This document shows, in pieces, positions 17,923 through 26,381 of a stretch of DNA of 64,000 nt (position 1 is the first letter of the stretch; every line of letters starts with the position of its first letter). The position numbers and the translations under genes are program-made. Below the pieces are notes generated by a model. The model searched no databases. It was given only the letters and a program-made list of their open reading frames with translations, and had not been told where the DNA came from. Origin of the DNA: JACQAP01 sp035275265 (GTDB lineage: Bacteria > Pseudomonadota > Gammaproteobacteria > Burkholderiales > JACQAP01); contig DATENC010000024.1 in the NCBI GenBank assembly GCA_035275265.1, positions 1 through 64,000 on the forward strand. The letters are read 5' to 3'.

Positions 17923-18798
17923 CTAATGTGGCACTTCCCCCAGCACCGTACATCGCCGGACCACGCGCCGCTGCACAGCCGGGTCGTAATCGGTGGCGCG
18001 ATGCATCAGGCAGCGATTGTCCCAGACGATCAGTTCGCCCGGCGTCCACCGGTGCTCGTAGGTGAGATCCGCATGAACGGCGATCGCGTTGAGTTCGTCG
18101 ATGAGCGCGCGGCCTTCATCGTAATCCGTTCCGGCAATGTATTCGGCGTGATCACCCAGAAATAGGCACTGGCGCCCGGTGTCCGGGTGCGTGCGCACGA
18201 TCGGGTGGTCTACCGGCGGAACTTCGCGGCGCTGCGCCTCGGTCATGGGCTCATCGCCGTGCCGGCGTGTGCGCGAAAAATCGAGGTTGTGCACGGCCCG
18301 CATATTCGCGATCCGCTTTTTCCATTCCGGGTTCAGGCGCTCGTAGGCTCCGTACATGTCGCAGAAGTGCGTCTCGCCGCCTTCGCCGGCGACGACCTCG
18401 GCGTAGATTATGGTCGCCTGCCCAGTGACACGGCGCCACGAGCCGTCCGTATGCCAGGCCAGCGTGCCCCTATCCGGATGCTTCCCGTTCGGATTGCCGT
18501 TCTCATCTAGGTTGGACAGGCGATACAGCTCGGGGTAGCCATCCGCGTGGTACTGATTCATCACGTGGATCTGCACCTCGCCGAAATGGCGGGCGAATTC
18601 CACCTGCTGCCGGGGAGGTAGCTCCTGCGAGTTGAATACCAGCACCTGGTAATGCAGAAACGCCTGGTGGATCGAGCGGAACAAGGCGTCGTCCACTCCA
18701 CGCGCCAGGTTCACTCCGATGATCTCGGCGCCGAGCTTTGGCGTCAGCGGCCGGACATCGAAGGGCCAGCGATGCCGATTTTGAGATTGTACGAGCAT
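17923..18798 (-). CDS. TauD/TfdA family Fe(II)/2-oxoglutarate dioxygenase
   Basis: 291 residues. The iron-binding HxD is in WHTDGSW and the distal histidine in DNRCLMHRATDYD, followed by the 2-oxoglutarate-binding arginines of RRVVRRCTV. The N-terminal LGAEIIGVNLARGVDD is typical of taurine, 2,4-D or alkylsulfonate dioxygenases. These enzymes hydroxylate small acids to release sulfite, phenols or similar groups. Substrate cannot be told from sequence, and no sulfonate or aromatic pathway gene is adjacent. Confidence 0.9.
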   Translation of the reverse strand: MLVQSQNRHRWPFDVRPLTPKLGAEIIGVNLARGVDDALFRSIHQAFLHYQVLVFNSQELPPRQQVEFARHFGEVQIHVMNQYHADGYPELYRLSNLDENGNPNGKHPDRGTLAWHTDGSWRRVTGQATIIYAEVVAGEGGETHFCDMYGAYERLNPEWKKRIANMRAVHNLDFSRTRRHGDEPMTEAQRREVPPVDHPIVRTHPDTGRQCLFLGDHAEYIAGTDYDEGRALIDELNAIAVHADLTYEHRWTPGELIVWDNRCLMHRATDYDPAVQRRVVRRCTVLGEVPH

Positions 18799-18902
18799 GT
18801 CAGGAAATGAAACTCGAAGGATTCAGTAGCAGTCGCAACTTAGTCTGACGACCAATCTCGGGTTTTGGCAAGCGCACCGGCGGCTCACAGCGTAGCGAAT
18901 AA

Positions 18903-19904
18903 TCATCCTCCGAGCATTTGGTGGAGCACCGCCATTTGCGTCACCATGCGGTTACGGGCTTCCTTGATAACCACACTGCGGGGGCTATCGAGAACACCGT
19001 CATCCACCTCTACACCGCGGCGAACCGGCAGGCAGTGCATGAACTTGCAATCAGCTTGTGCATTCTCGAACCAATGCTCATCAATGCACCATTTCATGAA
19101 CCCTCGTCTGAGAGCCTCATCCCCGGGCCGATTTTCGTATTGACTTACCGACGACCACGACTTGGCGTAAATGACATGGGCGCCCTGCATTGCCTCGCGG
19201 CGGTCTGGGGTTTCGCTGATGCTGCCGCCCGCGCGCTGCGCGGCCTCGCGTGCTTTGTTCATGATGCTACCGGGTAGTTCGAAACCCGGTGGGCGCAGCA
19301 CGGTGACATCCATGCCACGCATGCTGGCCATGTGAAGGACTGCTGCGGGCACTGCGAACGGCAGCGGCTTCGGATGGTAGACCCACGACAAGACGAAACG
19401 CCCGCCATTTCCGGGGATTCCCAGGTCGTCCAGGGTTTTCCAGTCGGCCAGACTCTGGCAGGGGTGATTCACGGCTGATTCCATGTTGATCAAGGGGACA
19501 TCAACTAGCTCGGCAAGTTCGCGGAATTGGCGATCGGCAAGATCCTGTTCCAGACTGTGGCGGTCGGCGAAGGCGCGAATACCCATGGCATGTCCATAGG
19601 AGGCGATTACGGGCACGGCCTCACGGATGTGCTCTGCGGCCACGCCATCCATGACGATACCGGACCGGGATTCAAGCCCGTGAATGGACATCTCGGGGGA
19701 CACAACGAAAGAGCTACCACCTAGTCGCACCATGGCCGCCTGAAAAGAGGTCAAGGTCCTCAGCGAGCGGCTCAGGAAAAGCAGTGCCAGAACTTTGCCC
19801 TGCAGCGCGCGGGGCTCGGGCTCCCGTTCGAGCTTTCCAGCCAGCTTCAGCAGTGCGCGGAGTTCTTCGATGGAGAAGTCGGCCAAGTCGTTAAAGCGCT
19901 TCAT
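18903..19904 (-). CDS. N-acetylornithine carbamoyltransferase-like protein
   Basis: 333 residues of the aspartate/ornithine carbamoyltransferase fold. Features pointing to the acetyl/succinylornithine branch are the HPCQSLAD motif, FVLSWVYHPKPLPFAVPAA, VIYAKSWSS and FMHCLPVRRGVEVDDGVLDSP. The carbamoyl-phosphate loop reads SLRTLTSF, while relatives have S-x-R-T-R-T-S; the second arginine is a leucine. This may alter activity. It stands alone, without other arginine genes, which also makes a role in standard arginine synthesis uncertain. Confidence 0.82.
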   Translation of the reverse strand: MKRFNDLADFSIEELRALLKLAGKLEREPEPRALQGKVLALLFLSRSLRTLTSFQAAMVRLGGSSFVVSPEMSIHGLESRSGIVMDGVAAEHIREAVPVIASYGHAMGIRAFADRHSLEQDLADRQFRELAELVDVPLINMESAVNHPCQSLADWKTLDDLGIPGNGGRFVLSWVYHPKPLPFAVPAAVLHMASMRGMDVTVLRPPGFELPGSIMNKAREAAQRAGGSISETPDRREAMQGAHVIYAKSWSSVSQYENRPGDEALRRGFMKWCIDEHWFENAQADCKFMHCLPVRRGVEVDDGVLDSPRSVVIKEARNRMVTQMAVLHQMLGG

Positions 19905-20000
19905 CGACTATCGTCTCCGTACTTGGAAGATTGTCCGCCCGCGATGCCAGGCGCCGCGCGTGGTCCGCGAGTAGAGATCATGAACGCTACTCACGGTTCC

Positions 20001-21329
20001 TCAATCGCTTATCGCCGCGTAAACCAGTTGCTTGAACAGCCGACGATAGTACGCGCGTAGCGGACCGGGTGCCTGCACCATGTACACCGCGACGATTTCT
20101 TCCTTCGGATCTACCCAGAAGTAGGTTCCCGCGTAACCGCCCCACATGAACTCGCCCGCCGACCCCGGCAGCGCGGCGATGCCCGCGCCTTGGCGCACTG
20201 CGAAGCCGAGCCCAAACGTGTAGCCTGCTGTGCCGAGCAGGAGTTCACCCGGCGTCAACGACGCGACAATGCGTGTGCCGAGATGGTCGGACGCCATCAG
20301 CGCTACCGAACTGCGGCTCAGCACTCGAACACCGTCGAGCTGACCGCCATTTAGCAGCATCTGCGAAAAACGCAGGTAGTCCGCCGCGGTGGATACACCG
20401 CCGGCCCCGCCGGAGTCGTTTGCTGGCAATGCCGATACGTCCATCAGGTTGCTGGCTTTGCCGGTGGCGGCGTCGGCCGCAAACGGTTCGGCGAGACGAC
20501 TCAGTTTTTCCTTCGGCACCCAGAAAGCGGTGTCGGTCATTTTCAACGGCTTGAACAGGCGCCTGTCGAGAAAATCGCCGAGCCGTTCTCCCGATGCCGC
20601 CTCGACCACGCGGCCGAGCAGGTCACTTGCCAGGCTGTACTCCCAGACGGCGCCGGGCTGGTGCACCAGCGGCACCTTCGACATGCGCTCCACCTGTTCC
20701 GCAGGTGCGAGGTCGCGCGAGTCGAAGTCGATCGCGGCTTTGTAGATTCCGGCTTTGCCCAAAGCCTCTTTTACGGTCGCGTTCTGCGTCAGTTCACCGT
20801 AGGCCAGGCCGGCAGTGTGGCGCAGCAGGTCCTGCACTGTCATTTCGCGGTCCGCGGAAACGAGTGTGTACGTGACCCTGGCGAATTCGGAATCGGTCTT
20901 TGCCATGCTCACCTGCAGACTCTTCATCGCCGGAAGAAACTTCGAGACAGGATCGGTGAGCTGCATCCTGCCGTCCTCGACCAACATCATTGCGGCGACC
21001 GAGACGACCGGCTTGGTCATCGAGTAGATGCGGAAGATCGCGTCCTTCGCCATCGGCTTGCCGGCTTCCTTGTTCTGTAGCCCGATTGCATCCGAGTACA
21101 CCAGCTTGCCCTTGCGCGCCACCAGGAAAACCGCTCCAGGAAGCTTTCCCTGGTCGATTTCCTTCCTGAAGGTTTCCGCGATGCGGCCCAGCTTCTGCGC
21201 AGACATGCCGACCGACTCGGCCGGTGCAGCCGGCAGCCCTTGCGCCCAGGTGGTCGCAAAGGAGACTAGCGCGGCGACGCAAAGGACCGTCGCGGCAATT
21301 GCTGGGATCGTGATGCGTCTGGGGCTCAT
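20001..21329 (-). CDS. Serine hydrolase, class C beta-lactamase-like
   Basis: 442 residues, periplasmic. A signal peptide (ending TTWAQG) is followed by a beta-lactamase-type domain with the nucleophile motif SMTK and the second motif YSL; DLLRHTAGL and GGAGGVSTAADYLRFSQMLLNGG are typical of the esterase/transpeptidase-like subgroup. The start is ATG 21329, with GAGG 10 bases upstream; an in-frame TTG at 21344 is less likely. Such proteins are usually esterases or D-amino-acid peptidases rather than resistance enzymes. Substrate unknown. Confidence 0.9.
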   Translation of the reverse strand: MSPRRITIPAIAATVLCVAALVSFATTWAQGLPAAPAESVGMSAQKLGRIAETFRKEIDQGKLPGAVFLVARKGKLVYSDAIGLQNKEAGKPMAKDAIFRIYSMTKPVVSVAAMMLVEDGRMQLTDPVSKFLPAMKSLQVSMAKTDSEFARVTYTLVSADREMTVQDLLRHTAGLAYGELTQNATVKEALGKAGIYKAAIDFDSRDLAPAEQVERMSKVPLVHQPGAVWEYSLASDLLGRVVEAASGERLGDFLDRRLFKPLKMTDTAFWVPKEKLSRLAEPFAADAATGKASNLMDVSALPANDSGGAGGVSTAADYLRFSQMLLNGGQLDGVRVLSRSSVALMASDHLGTRIVASLTPGELLLGTAGYTFGLGFAVRQGAGIAALPGSAGEFMWGGYAGTYFWVDPKEEIVAVYMVQAPGPLRAYYRRLFKQLVYAAISD

Positions 21330-21408
21330 TTGAATTTTCCTCAAGCGTGGTTGCCGGAAGTTACGTCGGACGCCGGGACGATGTCAATTCTCCCGTTCCC
21401 GGTCATGA

Positions 21409-22821
21409 TCAACGCGAAAACGTCCCGGTTTCGATCCGGTGTCGCACCATACTGATGTGATCGCGCAGCACGTAAAGCTGGTCGGCGAAGGATAGTGGCG
21501 TCTTGATGTTGTTGACCGACTCATCGATCTCGTCCACGCGTTTGAGCATCTCCTCGCGCTGCTCGGGCGTGAAATCCCGATGCATGTCACGTTCGATCGC
21601 CATCAAGGCGCCGTACCAACGGTAGATACGCGAGCGCACACGCCAGCGATACAACGGGGGAACGATGCGCGTCGCCGGGATGATCAACACCAGCAGCGGC
21701 ACCCCCACCACCAGCAGCCGATCCACCAGGCTCGCCAGCCAGAACGGCAACGTTTTGTACATGAACTGCGCTCCTGATTTGTAGTAGCGCTGCGCATCCG
21801 GGCTGATCGGAAAATCGCGCTCAAGCGGCGCGGGGAATTCGCCGGCGTCGCGGAACAGCCCCGGTTCGCCGTGTACCTCCATGGCTGCGCCGATCAGCAG
21901 GTCCGAGAGCGCGGGATGCAGACCTTCGCGCGCCACCAGCTCCACCGTCGGTCCGATCAGTTGATAGTTTTTCGGCGGGAAATTGGTCGCCAGGTCGATC
22001 GAGCCTTCGGGCAGGGTGAGCCGCGACAGGAATCGGAACTTGCGCACGTAGCCGTTGGCCTGCTTGAAGCTCATCAGTTCGATCCCGGAAGTCTGCCGCA
22101 GCCGGCGCATCACTTTGCCTGTGGCCGAATCGCCGCTCAGGAACGCGGCGTCCACCGAACCTGCTATCAGTGCGTCCGCCGCCTCCTCTCCGGCGAGTTC
22201 GAGCAGTACAGTGGGCTCGCCGTCCATCGCATTGGCCTTCAACAACTTCATCACCAGCGCGCGGGTGCCGCTGCCCTCCGGGCCGATTGCCAGCCGTTTG
22301 CCCGTCAACTGCGACAACCGCTCAACCGGTTCGACCTGGCGATAGTAGACCATGACGGGCTGGGGAAACATGCTGCCGAGCGACATCAAGCCGGCAATGT
22401 TCACGCCGTCGGTCAGCCCGCCCTGCACGAAGGCGACGTCCACCTTGAATGCCGGATCGGACAGTCTCTGGAGGTTTTCCAGCGAACCATTCGACTCCAG
22501 GATTTGCACTTTGACACCGTGGGCTTCGATAAGCTTGCGGTATTTCTCCGCGGTGGCGAAATTGCTGCCGCCCCGCGCGCCCGCGCTGATAACGATGGTG
22601 TCTGGCGGAGCGGGACGGATGAACTTGACGGCAATCCATGCGACCGCCGCAGTGATCAGGAGCACTGGCAAGCCGATCACCAGAAGATCGCGCCAGGACA
22701 CCGCCACCAGTCGTCCCGGGAGGCGCATCCGGCGACGTTTACGCGCTTGGCCTTGTTCCGCTCGTAGCCTTCCCTCCGCCCCTGATTCCTTCGATGCGCC
22801 GTTGCCTTCCTTGTTCATCAT
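21409..22821 (-). CDS. TAXI family TRAP solute-binding protein
   Basis: 470 residues. A basic N-terminus leads to a transmembrane helix (LLVIGLPVLLITAAVAWIAVKF) and then a TAXI-type receptor domain: TIVISAGARGGSNFATAEKYRKL, VDVAFVQGGLTD, GKRLAIGPEGSGTRALV. A second hydrophobic helix (LLVVGVPLLVLIIPATRI) and a cytoplasmic-looking C-terminal extension of about 100 residues follow. No TRAP permease is nearby, so the protein may work with a distant permease or as a membrane-anchored sensor. It is followed, 15 bases upstream on the same strand, by a HupE-like gene. Confidence 0.85.
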   Translation of the reverse strand: MMNKEGNGASKESGAEGRLRAEQGQARKRRRMRLPGRLVAVSWRDLLVIGLPVLLITAAVAWIAVKFIRPAPPDTIVISAGARGGSNFATAEKYRKLIEAHGVKVQILESNGSLENLQRLSDPAFKVDVAFVQGGLTDGVNIAGLMSLGSMFPQPVMVYYRQVEPVERLSQLTGKRLAIGPEGSGTRALVMKLLKANAMDGEPTVLLELAGEEAADALIAGSVDAAFLSGDSATGKVMRRLRQTSGIELMSFKQANGYVRKFRFLSRLTLPEGSIDLATNFPPKNYQLIGPTVELVAREGLHPALSDLLIGAAMEVHGEPGLFRDAGEFPAPLERDFPISPDAQRYYKSGAQFMYKTLPFWLASLVDRLLVVGVPLLVLIIPATRIVPPLYRWRVRSRIYRWYGALMAIERDMHRDFTPEQREEMLKRVDEIDESVNNIKTPLSFADQLYVLRDHISMVRHRIETGTFSR

Positions 22822-22836
22822 GTTGAAGTCTCCGCC

Positions 22837-23463
22837 TCAGCCTCTAAGGATCGCAGCGCCGCTGGTAGCAAGCACCAGAATGCCGATGGCGGCGATCCAG
22901 CTCCCGGCCACACGCACCGCGATGTGAATCCAGCCCGCCTTCCGGCGCAGCAGGTAATCGGTCAAGATCAACGCGTACGCCGTCACCGCAAGACCTGCAA
23001 GCGCGACGCCGGGTATGAACAGGTAGGGCCTGGTCTGCGCGATCATCCCGGCACCGTTGGCAAAGCCGTGGGTCAGCCCGAACAAAGCGGCGATACCGAA
23101 ACAGAAAACCATCGGCAACGACCATGCTGCCGCTACCAGGGCGCCAAACAGGATCCCCGAGAAAATATTGAGAAGTCCGACGTACGGCAGCGGCGGAGTC
23201 CATATCGCAACGGTTGCGCCGGCCGCGAGCGCCAGGCAGAACGCCAACAGAACCGGCTGGCCTTTCCTGCCTTGCTGACCCGCAAGAATCCCGAGCGCCA
23301 CGAAAGGCAGTACATGTTCGAGTGCGGTCAGCGCATGCAATGCGCCGGCGTAGAAATCGCCGGCGCCACGGGCCGCCGAATGCGCGTATGCACCGCCAGC
23401 TGCGAGCAGCAGGCACACTGCGACGCCGGCTCTTGCAGCCGGCATCGAAAGTCGGGGACGCAT
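22837..23463 (-). CDS. HupE/UreJ family membrane protein, divergent copy
   Basis: 208 residues with an N-terminal signal-like helix followed by about six membrane helices. It is a paralog of the adjacent gene. The family metal motif HPxxGxDH is here HALTALEHVL: both histidines remain, but Pro and Gly are lost and Asp is Glu. A second His motif, GLTHGFANGAG, is retained. HupE/UreJ proteins are thought to import nickel or other metals, yet no hydrogenase or urease gene is present in this window. Gap to the paralog is 10 bases, so they are co-transcribed. Confidence 0.85.
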   Translation of the reverse strand: MRPRLSMPAARAGVAVCLLLAAGGAYAHSAARGAGDFYAGALHALTALEHVLPFVALGILAGQQGRKGQPVLLAFCLALAAGATVAIWTPPLPYVGLLNIFSGILFGALVAAAWSLPMVFCFGIAALFGLTHGFANGAGMIAQTRPYLFIPGVALAGLAVTAYALILTDYLLRRKAGWIHIAVRVAGSWIAAIGILVLATSGAAILRG

Positions 23464-23473
23464 GGAGGATTGG

Positions 23474-24097
23474 TTAAACGGCGACGAGATGTCCCGTCAG
23501 GAAATAGATCCCGCACGCGGCGATCACGCCGCCACCGGCTCGCAAAACCTTCGCGCCGGCGCTCCATCGATTGGCCGCGCCGATCAGGATACCAAGGGCA
23601 TGGAGGCTGCCAGTCGCGGCGACGAAGCCGACCGAGTAGGAAATCGCATTGGCGGATTCCGGCAACTCTGCTCCGTGAGCGTGACCGTGGAAGATCGCGA
23701 AAACGCCAACGACGACCGCCGCAACCCAAAGCGGAGGGCGCCTCGCAAACGCGATCATGCCTCCGAGCACGATCGCCGAAACGGCGATCCCTATTTCAAT
23801 TCCGGGAATCGGAACTCCGAGCCCGCCCAGCACGCCGCCGAAAGCCATGACGATCGGAAAAGTCACCGGAAGCACCCAGATGGCCGGCGCGCCAAGTTGG
23901 GCACCCCATATGCCCACAGCCACCATCGCCACCACGTGATCGGGCCCGAGTACCGGATGCGCTACGCCGGCGAGAAATCCGCCCGCCACGTTTCCTTGGC
24001 CGACGTGTGCCATCGCCATGGCTGGCCAGAACAACCAGGGCAACGCGAACATGATCCATGAGGATCGATCGAGACTCGTGGCCAATCTGGTCATCAT
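23474..24097 (-). CDS. HupE/UreJ family membrane protein
   Basis: 207 residues. After a signal-like N-terminal helix the canonical metal-binding motif HPVLGPDHVVAM appears at about residue 47, and a second histidine-rich stretch, FHGHAHGAE, about residue 136. About six membrane helices are predicted. The family is linked with nickel or cobalt uptake for NiFe hydrogenase and urease; neither enzyme is encoded here. It leads a three-gene minus-strand cluster with the divergent HupE paralog and a TAXI receptor. Confidence 0.88.
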   Translation of the reverse strand: MMTRLATSLDRSSWIMFALPWLFWPAMAMAHVGQGNVAGGFLAGVAHPVLGPDHVVAMVAVGIWGAQLGAPAIWVLPVTFPIVMAFGGVLGGLGVPIPGIEIGIAVSAIVLGGMIAFARRPPLWVAAVVVGVFAIFHGHAHGAELPESANAISYSVGFVAATGSLHALGILIGAANRWSAGAKVLRAGGGVIAACGIYFLTGHLVAV

Positions 24098-24205
24098 GTC
24101 GGATTCTTCCCAATCGCGTGATGGCTCAAGGTTAGCAGACCCTTTGCGTCAACGCTCCTCGTCGGCCATGGGCTGGCTAACGCAGTCCGCCAGAGCGGCA
24201 AGCGT

Positions 24206-24625
24206 TCAACTCACCACCAAATACTCTTCGATACGCGGTCGCAGATCCTCGGGAATCGGCAAAGCGCGTCCGGCATCGAGCGCCATGAAGACGATGGTCT
24301 GCTGGATCTTGAGGTGTTCGACGCCGTCCTTTTTGCCAGTGTAGGCAAGCTGCAGCGACGCGTTTCCCAGTTTGGGTACGCGCAATTCGAAACGCAGCGT
24401 GTCGCCCATCCTGAGCGGTAATACGAAGTCGCACTGGATGCTCACGGTCGGCGTCCCGATGCGCCGATCGCGGATGAGATCGGGCAACGGATGATTGACG
24501 CCGCTGGCGAACCAGTCCTCCATGGCCGCATGGGCGAGATCGAAGAAACGCGGGAAGTACACGATGCCGGCGGGGTCGCAATGCGAAAACCGGATCAACT
24601 GGTCGTGGATGAATATCCTATTCAC
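24206..24625 (-). CDS. Acyl-CoA thioesterase, 4-hydroxybenzoyl-CoA type hotdog fold
   Basis: 139 residues. The segment HCDPAGIVYFPRFFDLAHAAMEDWF is the catalytic motif of the 4HBT hotdog family, with the Asp of DPAG acting in thioester hydrolysis. The start is GTG 24625. The enzyme would hydrolyse aromatic or short acyl-CoA. It is monocistronic as far as can be seen; a small basic protein gene lies about 110 bases upstream. Substrate is not predictable. Confidence 0.9.
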   Translation of the reverse strand: MNRIFIHDQLIRFSHCDPAGIVYFPRFFDLAHAAMEDWFASGVNHPLPDLIRDRRIGTPTVSIQCDFVLPLRMGDTLRFELRVPKLGNASLQLAYTGKKDGVEHLKIQQTIVFMALDAGRALPIPEDLRPRIEEYLVVS

Positions 24626-24737
24626 GGCGTATTCGCACGATCAGGTGCTGCTGGGAAATCGGTTCTGGCAAACCCAGCGTAGAACCATGGCGCCCCCTGC
24701 ACGGAGGACGGTACGGGGCTGGTCTGCAGATGGGTTC

Positions 24738-24899
24738 TCAGCGTCCCGCGCGGGAAGGTTTCGGCGGCTGCGCCTTGCTCGCGCGCGGCTTTTCCGGTTC
24801 GACATCGCGCGGTGACCCTTTCTTCGCGGCCTCGACTTGCTGAAGCCGGCGCCGAATTATCATCACGGCGGCTTCTTCGGGCGACAGTTTCTTGGCCAT
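24738..24899 (-). CDS. Small basic Pro/Lys-rich hypothetical protein
   Basis: 53 residues beginning MAKKLSPEEAAVMIIRRRLQ, a predicted helix, followed by a disordered tail rich in Lys, Arg and Pro. GGAG lies about 9 bases before the ATG. The stop at 24738 is about 110 bases before the thioesterase gene. Amino-acid composition and the ribosome site support a real gene, but no family is recognised and it could be spurious. Confidence 0.5.
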   Translation of the reverse strand: MAKKLSPEEAAVMIIRRRLQQVEAAKKGSPRDVEPEKPRASKAQPPKPSRAGR

Positions 24900-25114
24900 A
24901 TCGAAATCTCCAAATCGGGGACCAGAATGACAAACCCCCGACCAATGTCAACCGGAAGGGGGTGTCAGTACACTCGGCGTGATACGCCAACGACGACTAC
25001 ATTCTAGCGCCTGCCGCCGTAACGGTAAACCCGGCTCCATTGCGGCGCGCCGCGGCCGGCGACGGCTGAATCGCCTTGGTTCGCGCGTGGGACTTGGACA
25101 GAGGTTCTCTGGCT

Positions 25115-25339
25115 TCAGGAGTCGTACTTGAAGGACACCAGGACCCGAGTGCGGAACGCGACGACTTTGCCGCCATCGACCTTCATGTCCATTTTTACGA
25201 CCTCCGCGATACGCAGGTCGCGCAGGCTTTTGGCGGCGGTTTCGACCGCGTTGGTCGCGGCATCTTCCCAGGACTTGGTGCTGGTTCCAATCACCTCGAT
25301 AACTTTGTAGATCTGTTCGCCTGCGTTTTTCTTGGCCAT
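25115..25339 (-). CDS. Dodecin
   Basis: 74 residues beginning MAKKNAGEQIYKVIEVIGTS. Dodecins are flavin-binding dodecamers that store or buffer FMN, riboflavin or related compounds. The family pattern is clear: YKVIEVIGTSTKSWEDAATNAVETAAKSLRDLR in sequence, including the flavin-stacking Trp of SWEDA, followed by a strand ending VSFKYD. ATG 25339 with GGGGGAAC upstream is preferred over an in-frame upstream start at 25390. Confidence 0.92.
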   Translation of the reverse strand: MAKKNAGEQIYKVIEVIGTSTKSWEDAATNAVETAAKSLRDLRIAEVVKMDMKVDGGKVVAFRTRVLVSFKYDS

Positions 25340-25497
25340 GACGTTCCCCCTTGTATGATGCCGCTTGCGAAGTCGGTATCGCCGCGACACGAGCCTATGC
25401 TACACCGCGCGATTGCGGACGTCATGACCCGTCCGCCCCTCCGGCGTCTGGCCGTCTGTGGAACGGGGCGCGTAGGTCCAAGGGTGCGAGAATCAGG

Positions 25498-25821
25498 CTA
25501 AAGCTGAATGCCCGCGTCGGTTGCTTTTTTCTCGAGCTCCGCCAGCAGGCTAGCAACGCACTTCACGAATCGGGTATCGATATAGCCTGTGCCAATAGTG
25601 GCGATCCATTCATGGGGAATGCCCGCCCTTTCGACCGCCACGGCGTCGCCGCGGATGGAAATCGTCAGTACGTGGTCCGGATAGGTTCCCGGGCCACGGC
25701 CGGCATCGAACTGCACAGTGATAGCGTCCAGATTCAGGCTGCGCCGGGCTGCCACGACGAAGACATCTTCGCGGGCCCCTTCCATGACGCGGGCGTACTG
25801 CTTAGGATCCACCGCTGTCAT
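25498..25821 (-). CDS. Hypothetical protein, about 107 residues
   Basis: A soluble protein starting MTAVDPKQYARVMEGARED, with alternating helices and strands and a conserved-looking core, DAITVQFDAGRGPGTYPDHVLTISI in parts. No signal peptide and no known domain seen. A GTG nine bases upstream (25830) is an alternative start. It follows the Rap1a-like gene after about 40 bases on the same strand and probably belongs to the same transcript. No function can be assigned. Confidence 0.6.
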   Translation of the reverse strand: MTAVDPKQYARVMEGAREDVFVVAARRSLNLDAITVQFDAGRGPGTYPDHVLTISIRGDAVAVERAGIPHEWIATIGTGYIDTRFVKCVASLLAELEKKATDAGIQL

Positions 25822-25863
25822 CAGGTGCACCCCAGTTACCCAAGCTCAGGAGAGATTGAAACC

Positions 25864-26295
25864 TCACTTGGGACAAGGAAACGATTCCCGCAACGCATCT
25901 TCCAGCAGCAGCCCGGCGGGCAGTTTCAGCTTTTCCGGATTCTTTTCCAGGAACTGCACAAAAACCCGCGCCAACTGACCTCTCGTTATGCTGTCCGGCG
26001 GGCAAAGATGTCCAAATATGTCGTCCATCTTTTCGTCGCGATGATGAAACCCATGCCACGTTTCTGCGACGACGTGGCCGGCGGCGAAGCCGTCCAGGAA
26101 TCCCGTGCAAATGCCCCTGGCGAAGTCCTGGATCGGGTCCTTGTCGCCTGCCTTGCAATGGGCCAGCATTTCCTCGCCGGTGAACTTACCCTGGAACCAG
26201 GGAGCAGCGCCGACGGGTGCGGCCGCCGGCAAAGTACTCGCCGCCAGCGCCGTAACCAGGAGCAAGCGCCGTACCGTGAAAGTCCGATGTAGCAT
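25864..26295 (-). CDS. Secreted Rap1a/Tai-like immunity-family protein
   Basis: 143 residues with a signal peptide (MLHRTFTVRRLLLVTALAAS to GAAP). The mature part has the Rap1a pattern: GEEMLAHCKAGD, ARGICTGFLDGFAAG, LCPPDSITRGQLARVFVQFLEKNPEKLKLPAGLLLEDALRESFPCP in order, with four cysteines expected to form two disulfides. Founder members neutralise type VI secretion toxins, but no toxin gene lies nearby. An in-frame ATG at 26385 overlaps the upstream gene's stop (ATGA) and would add 30 residues before the signal; ATG 26295 is preferred for signal-peptide geometry. Confidence 0.75.
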   Translation of the reverse strand: MLHRTFTVRRLLLVTALAASTLPAAAPVGAAPWFQGKFTGEEMLAHCKAGDKDPIQDFARGICTGFLDGFAAGHVVAETWHGFHHRDEKMDDIFGHLCPPDSITRGQLARVFVQFLEKNPEKLKLPAGLLLEDALRESFPCPK

Positions 26296-26381
26296 CGAAT
26301 TTGCGCGAGTGGAGAAATGTTCTCCGGCCCAAGCAAACCGGTGACGGAGAATCCGGAAACCGTTGCGTTGTATTTTCGTGT

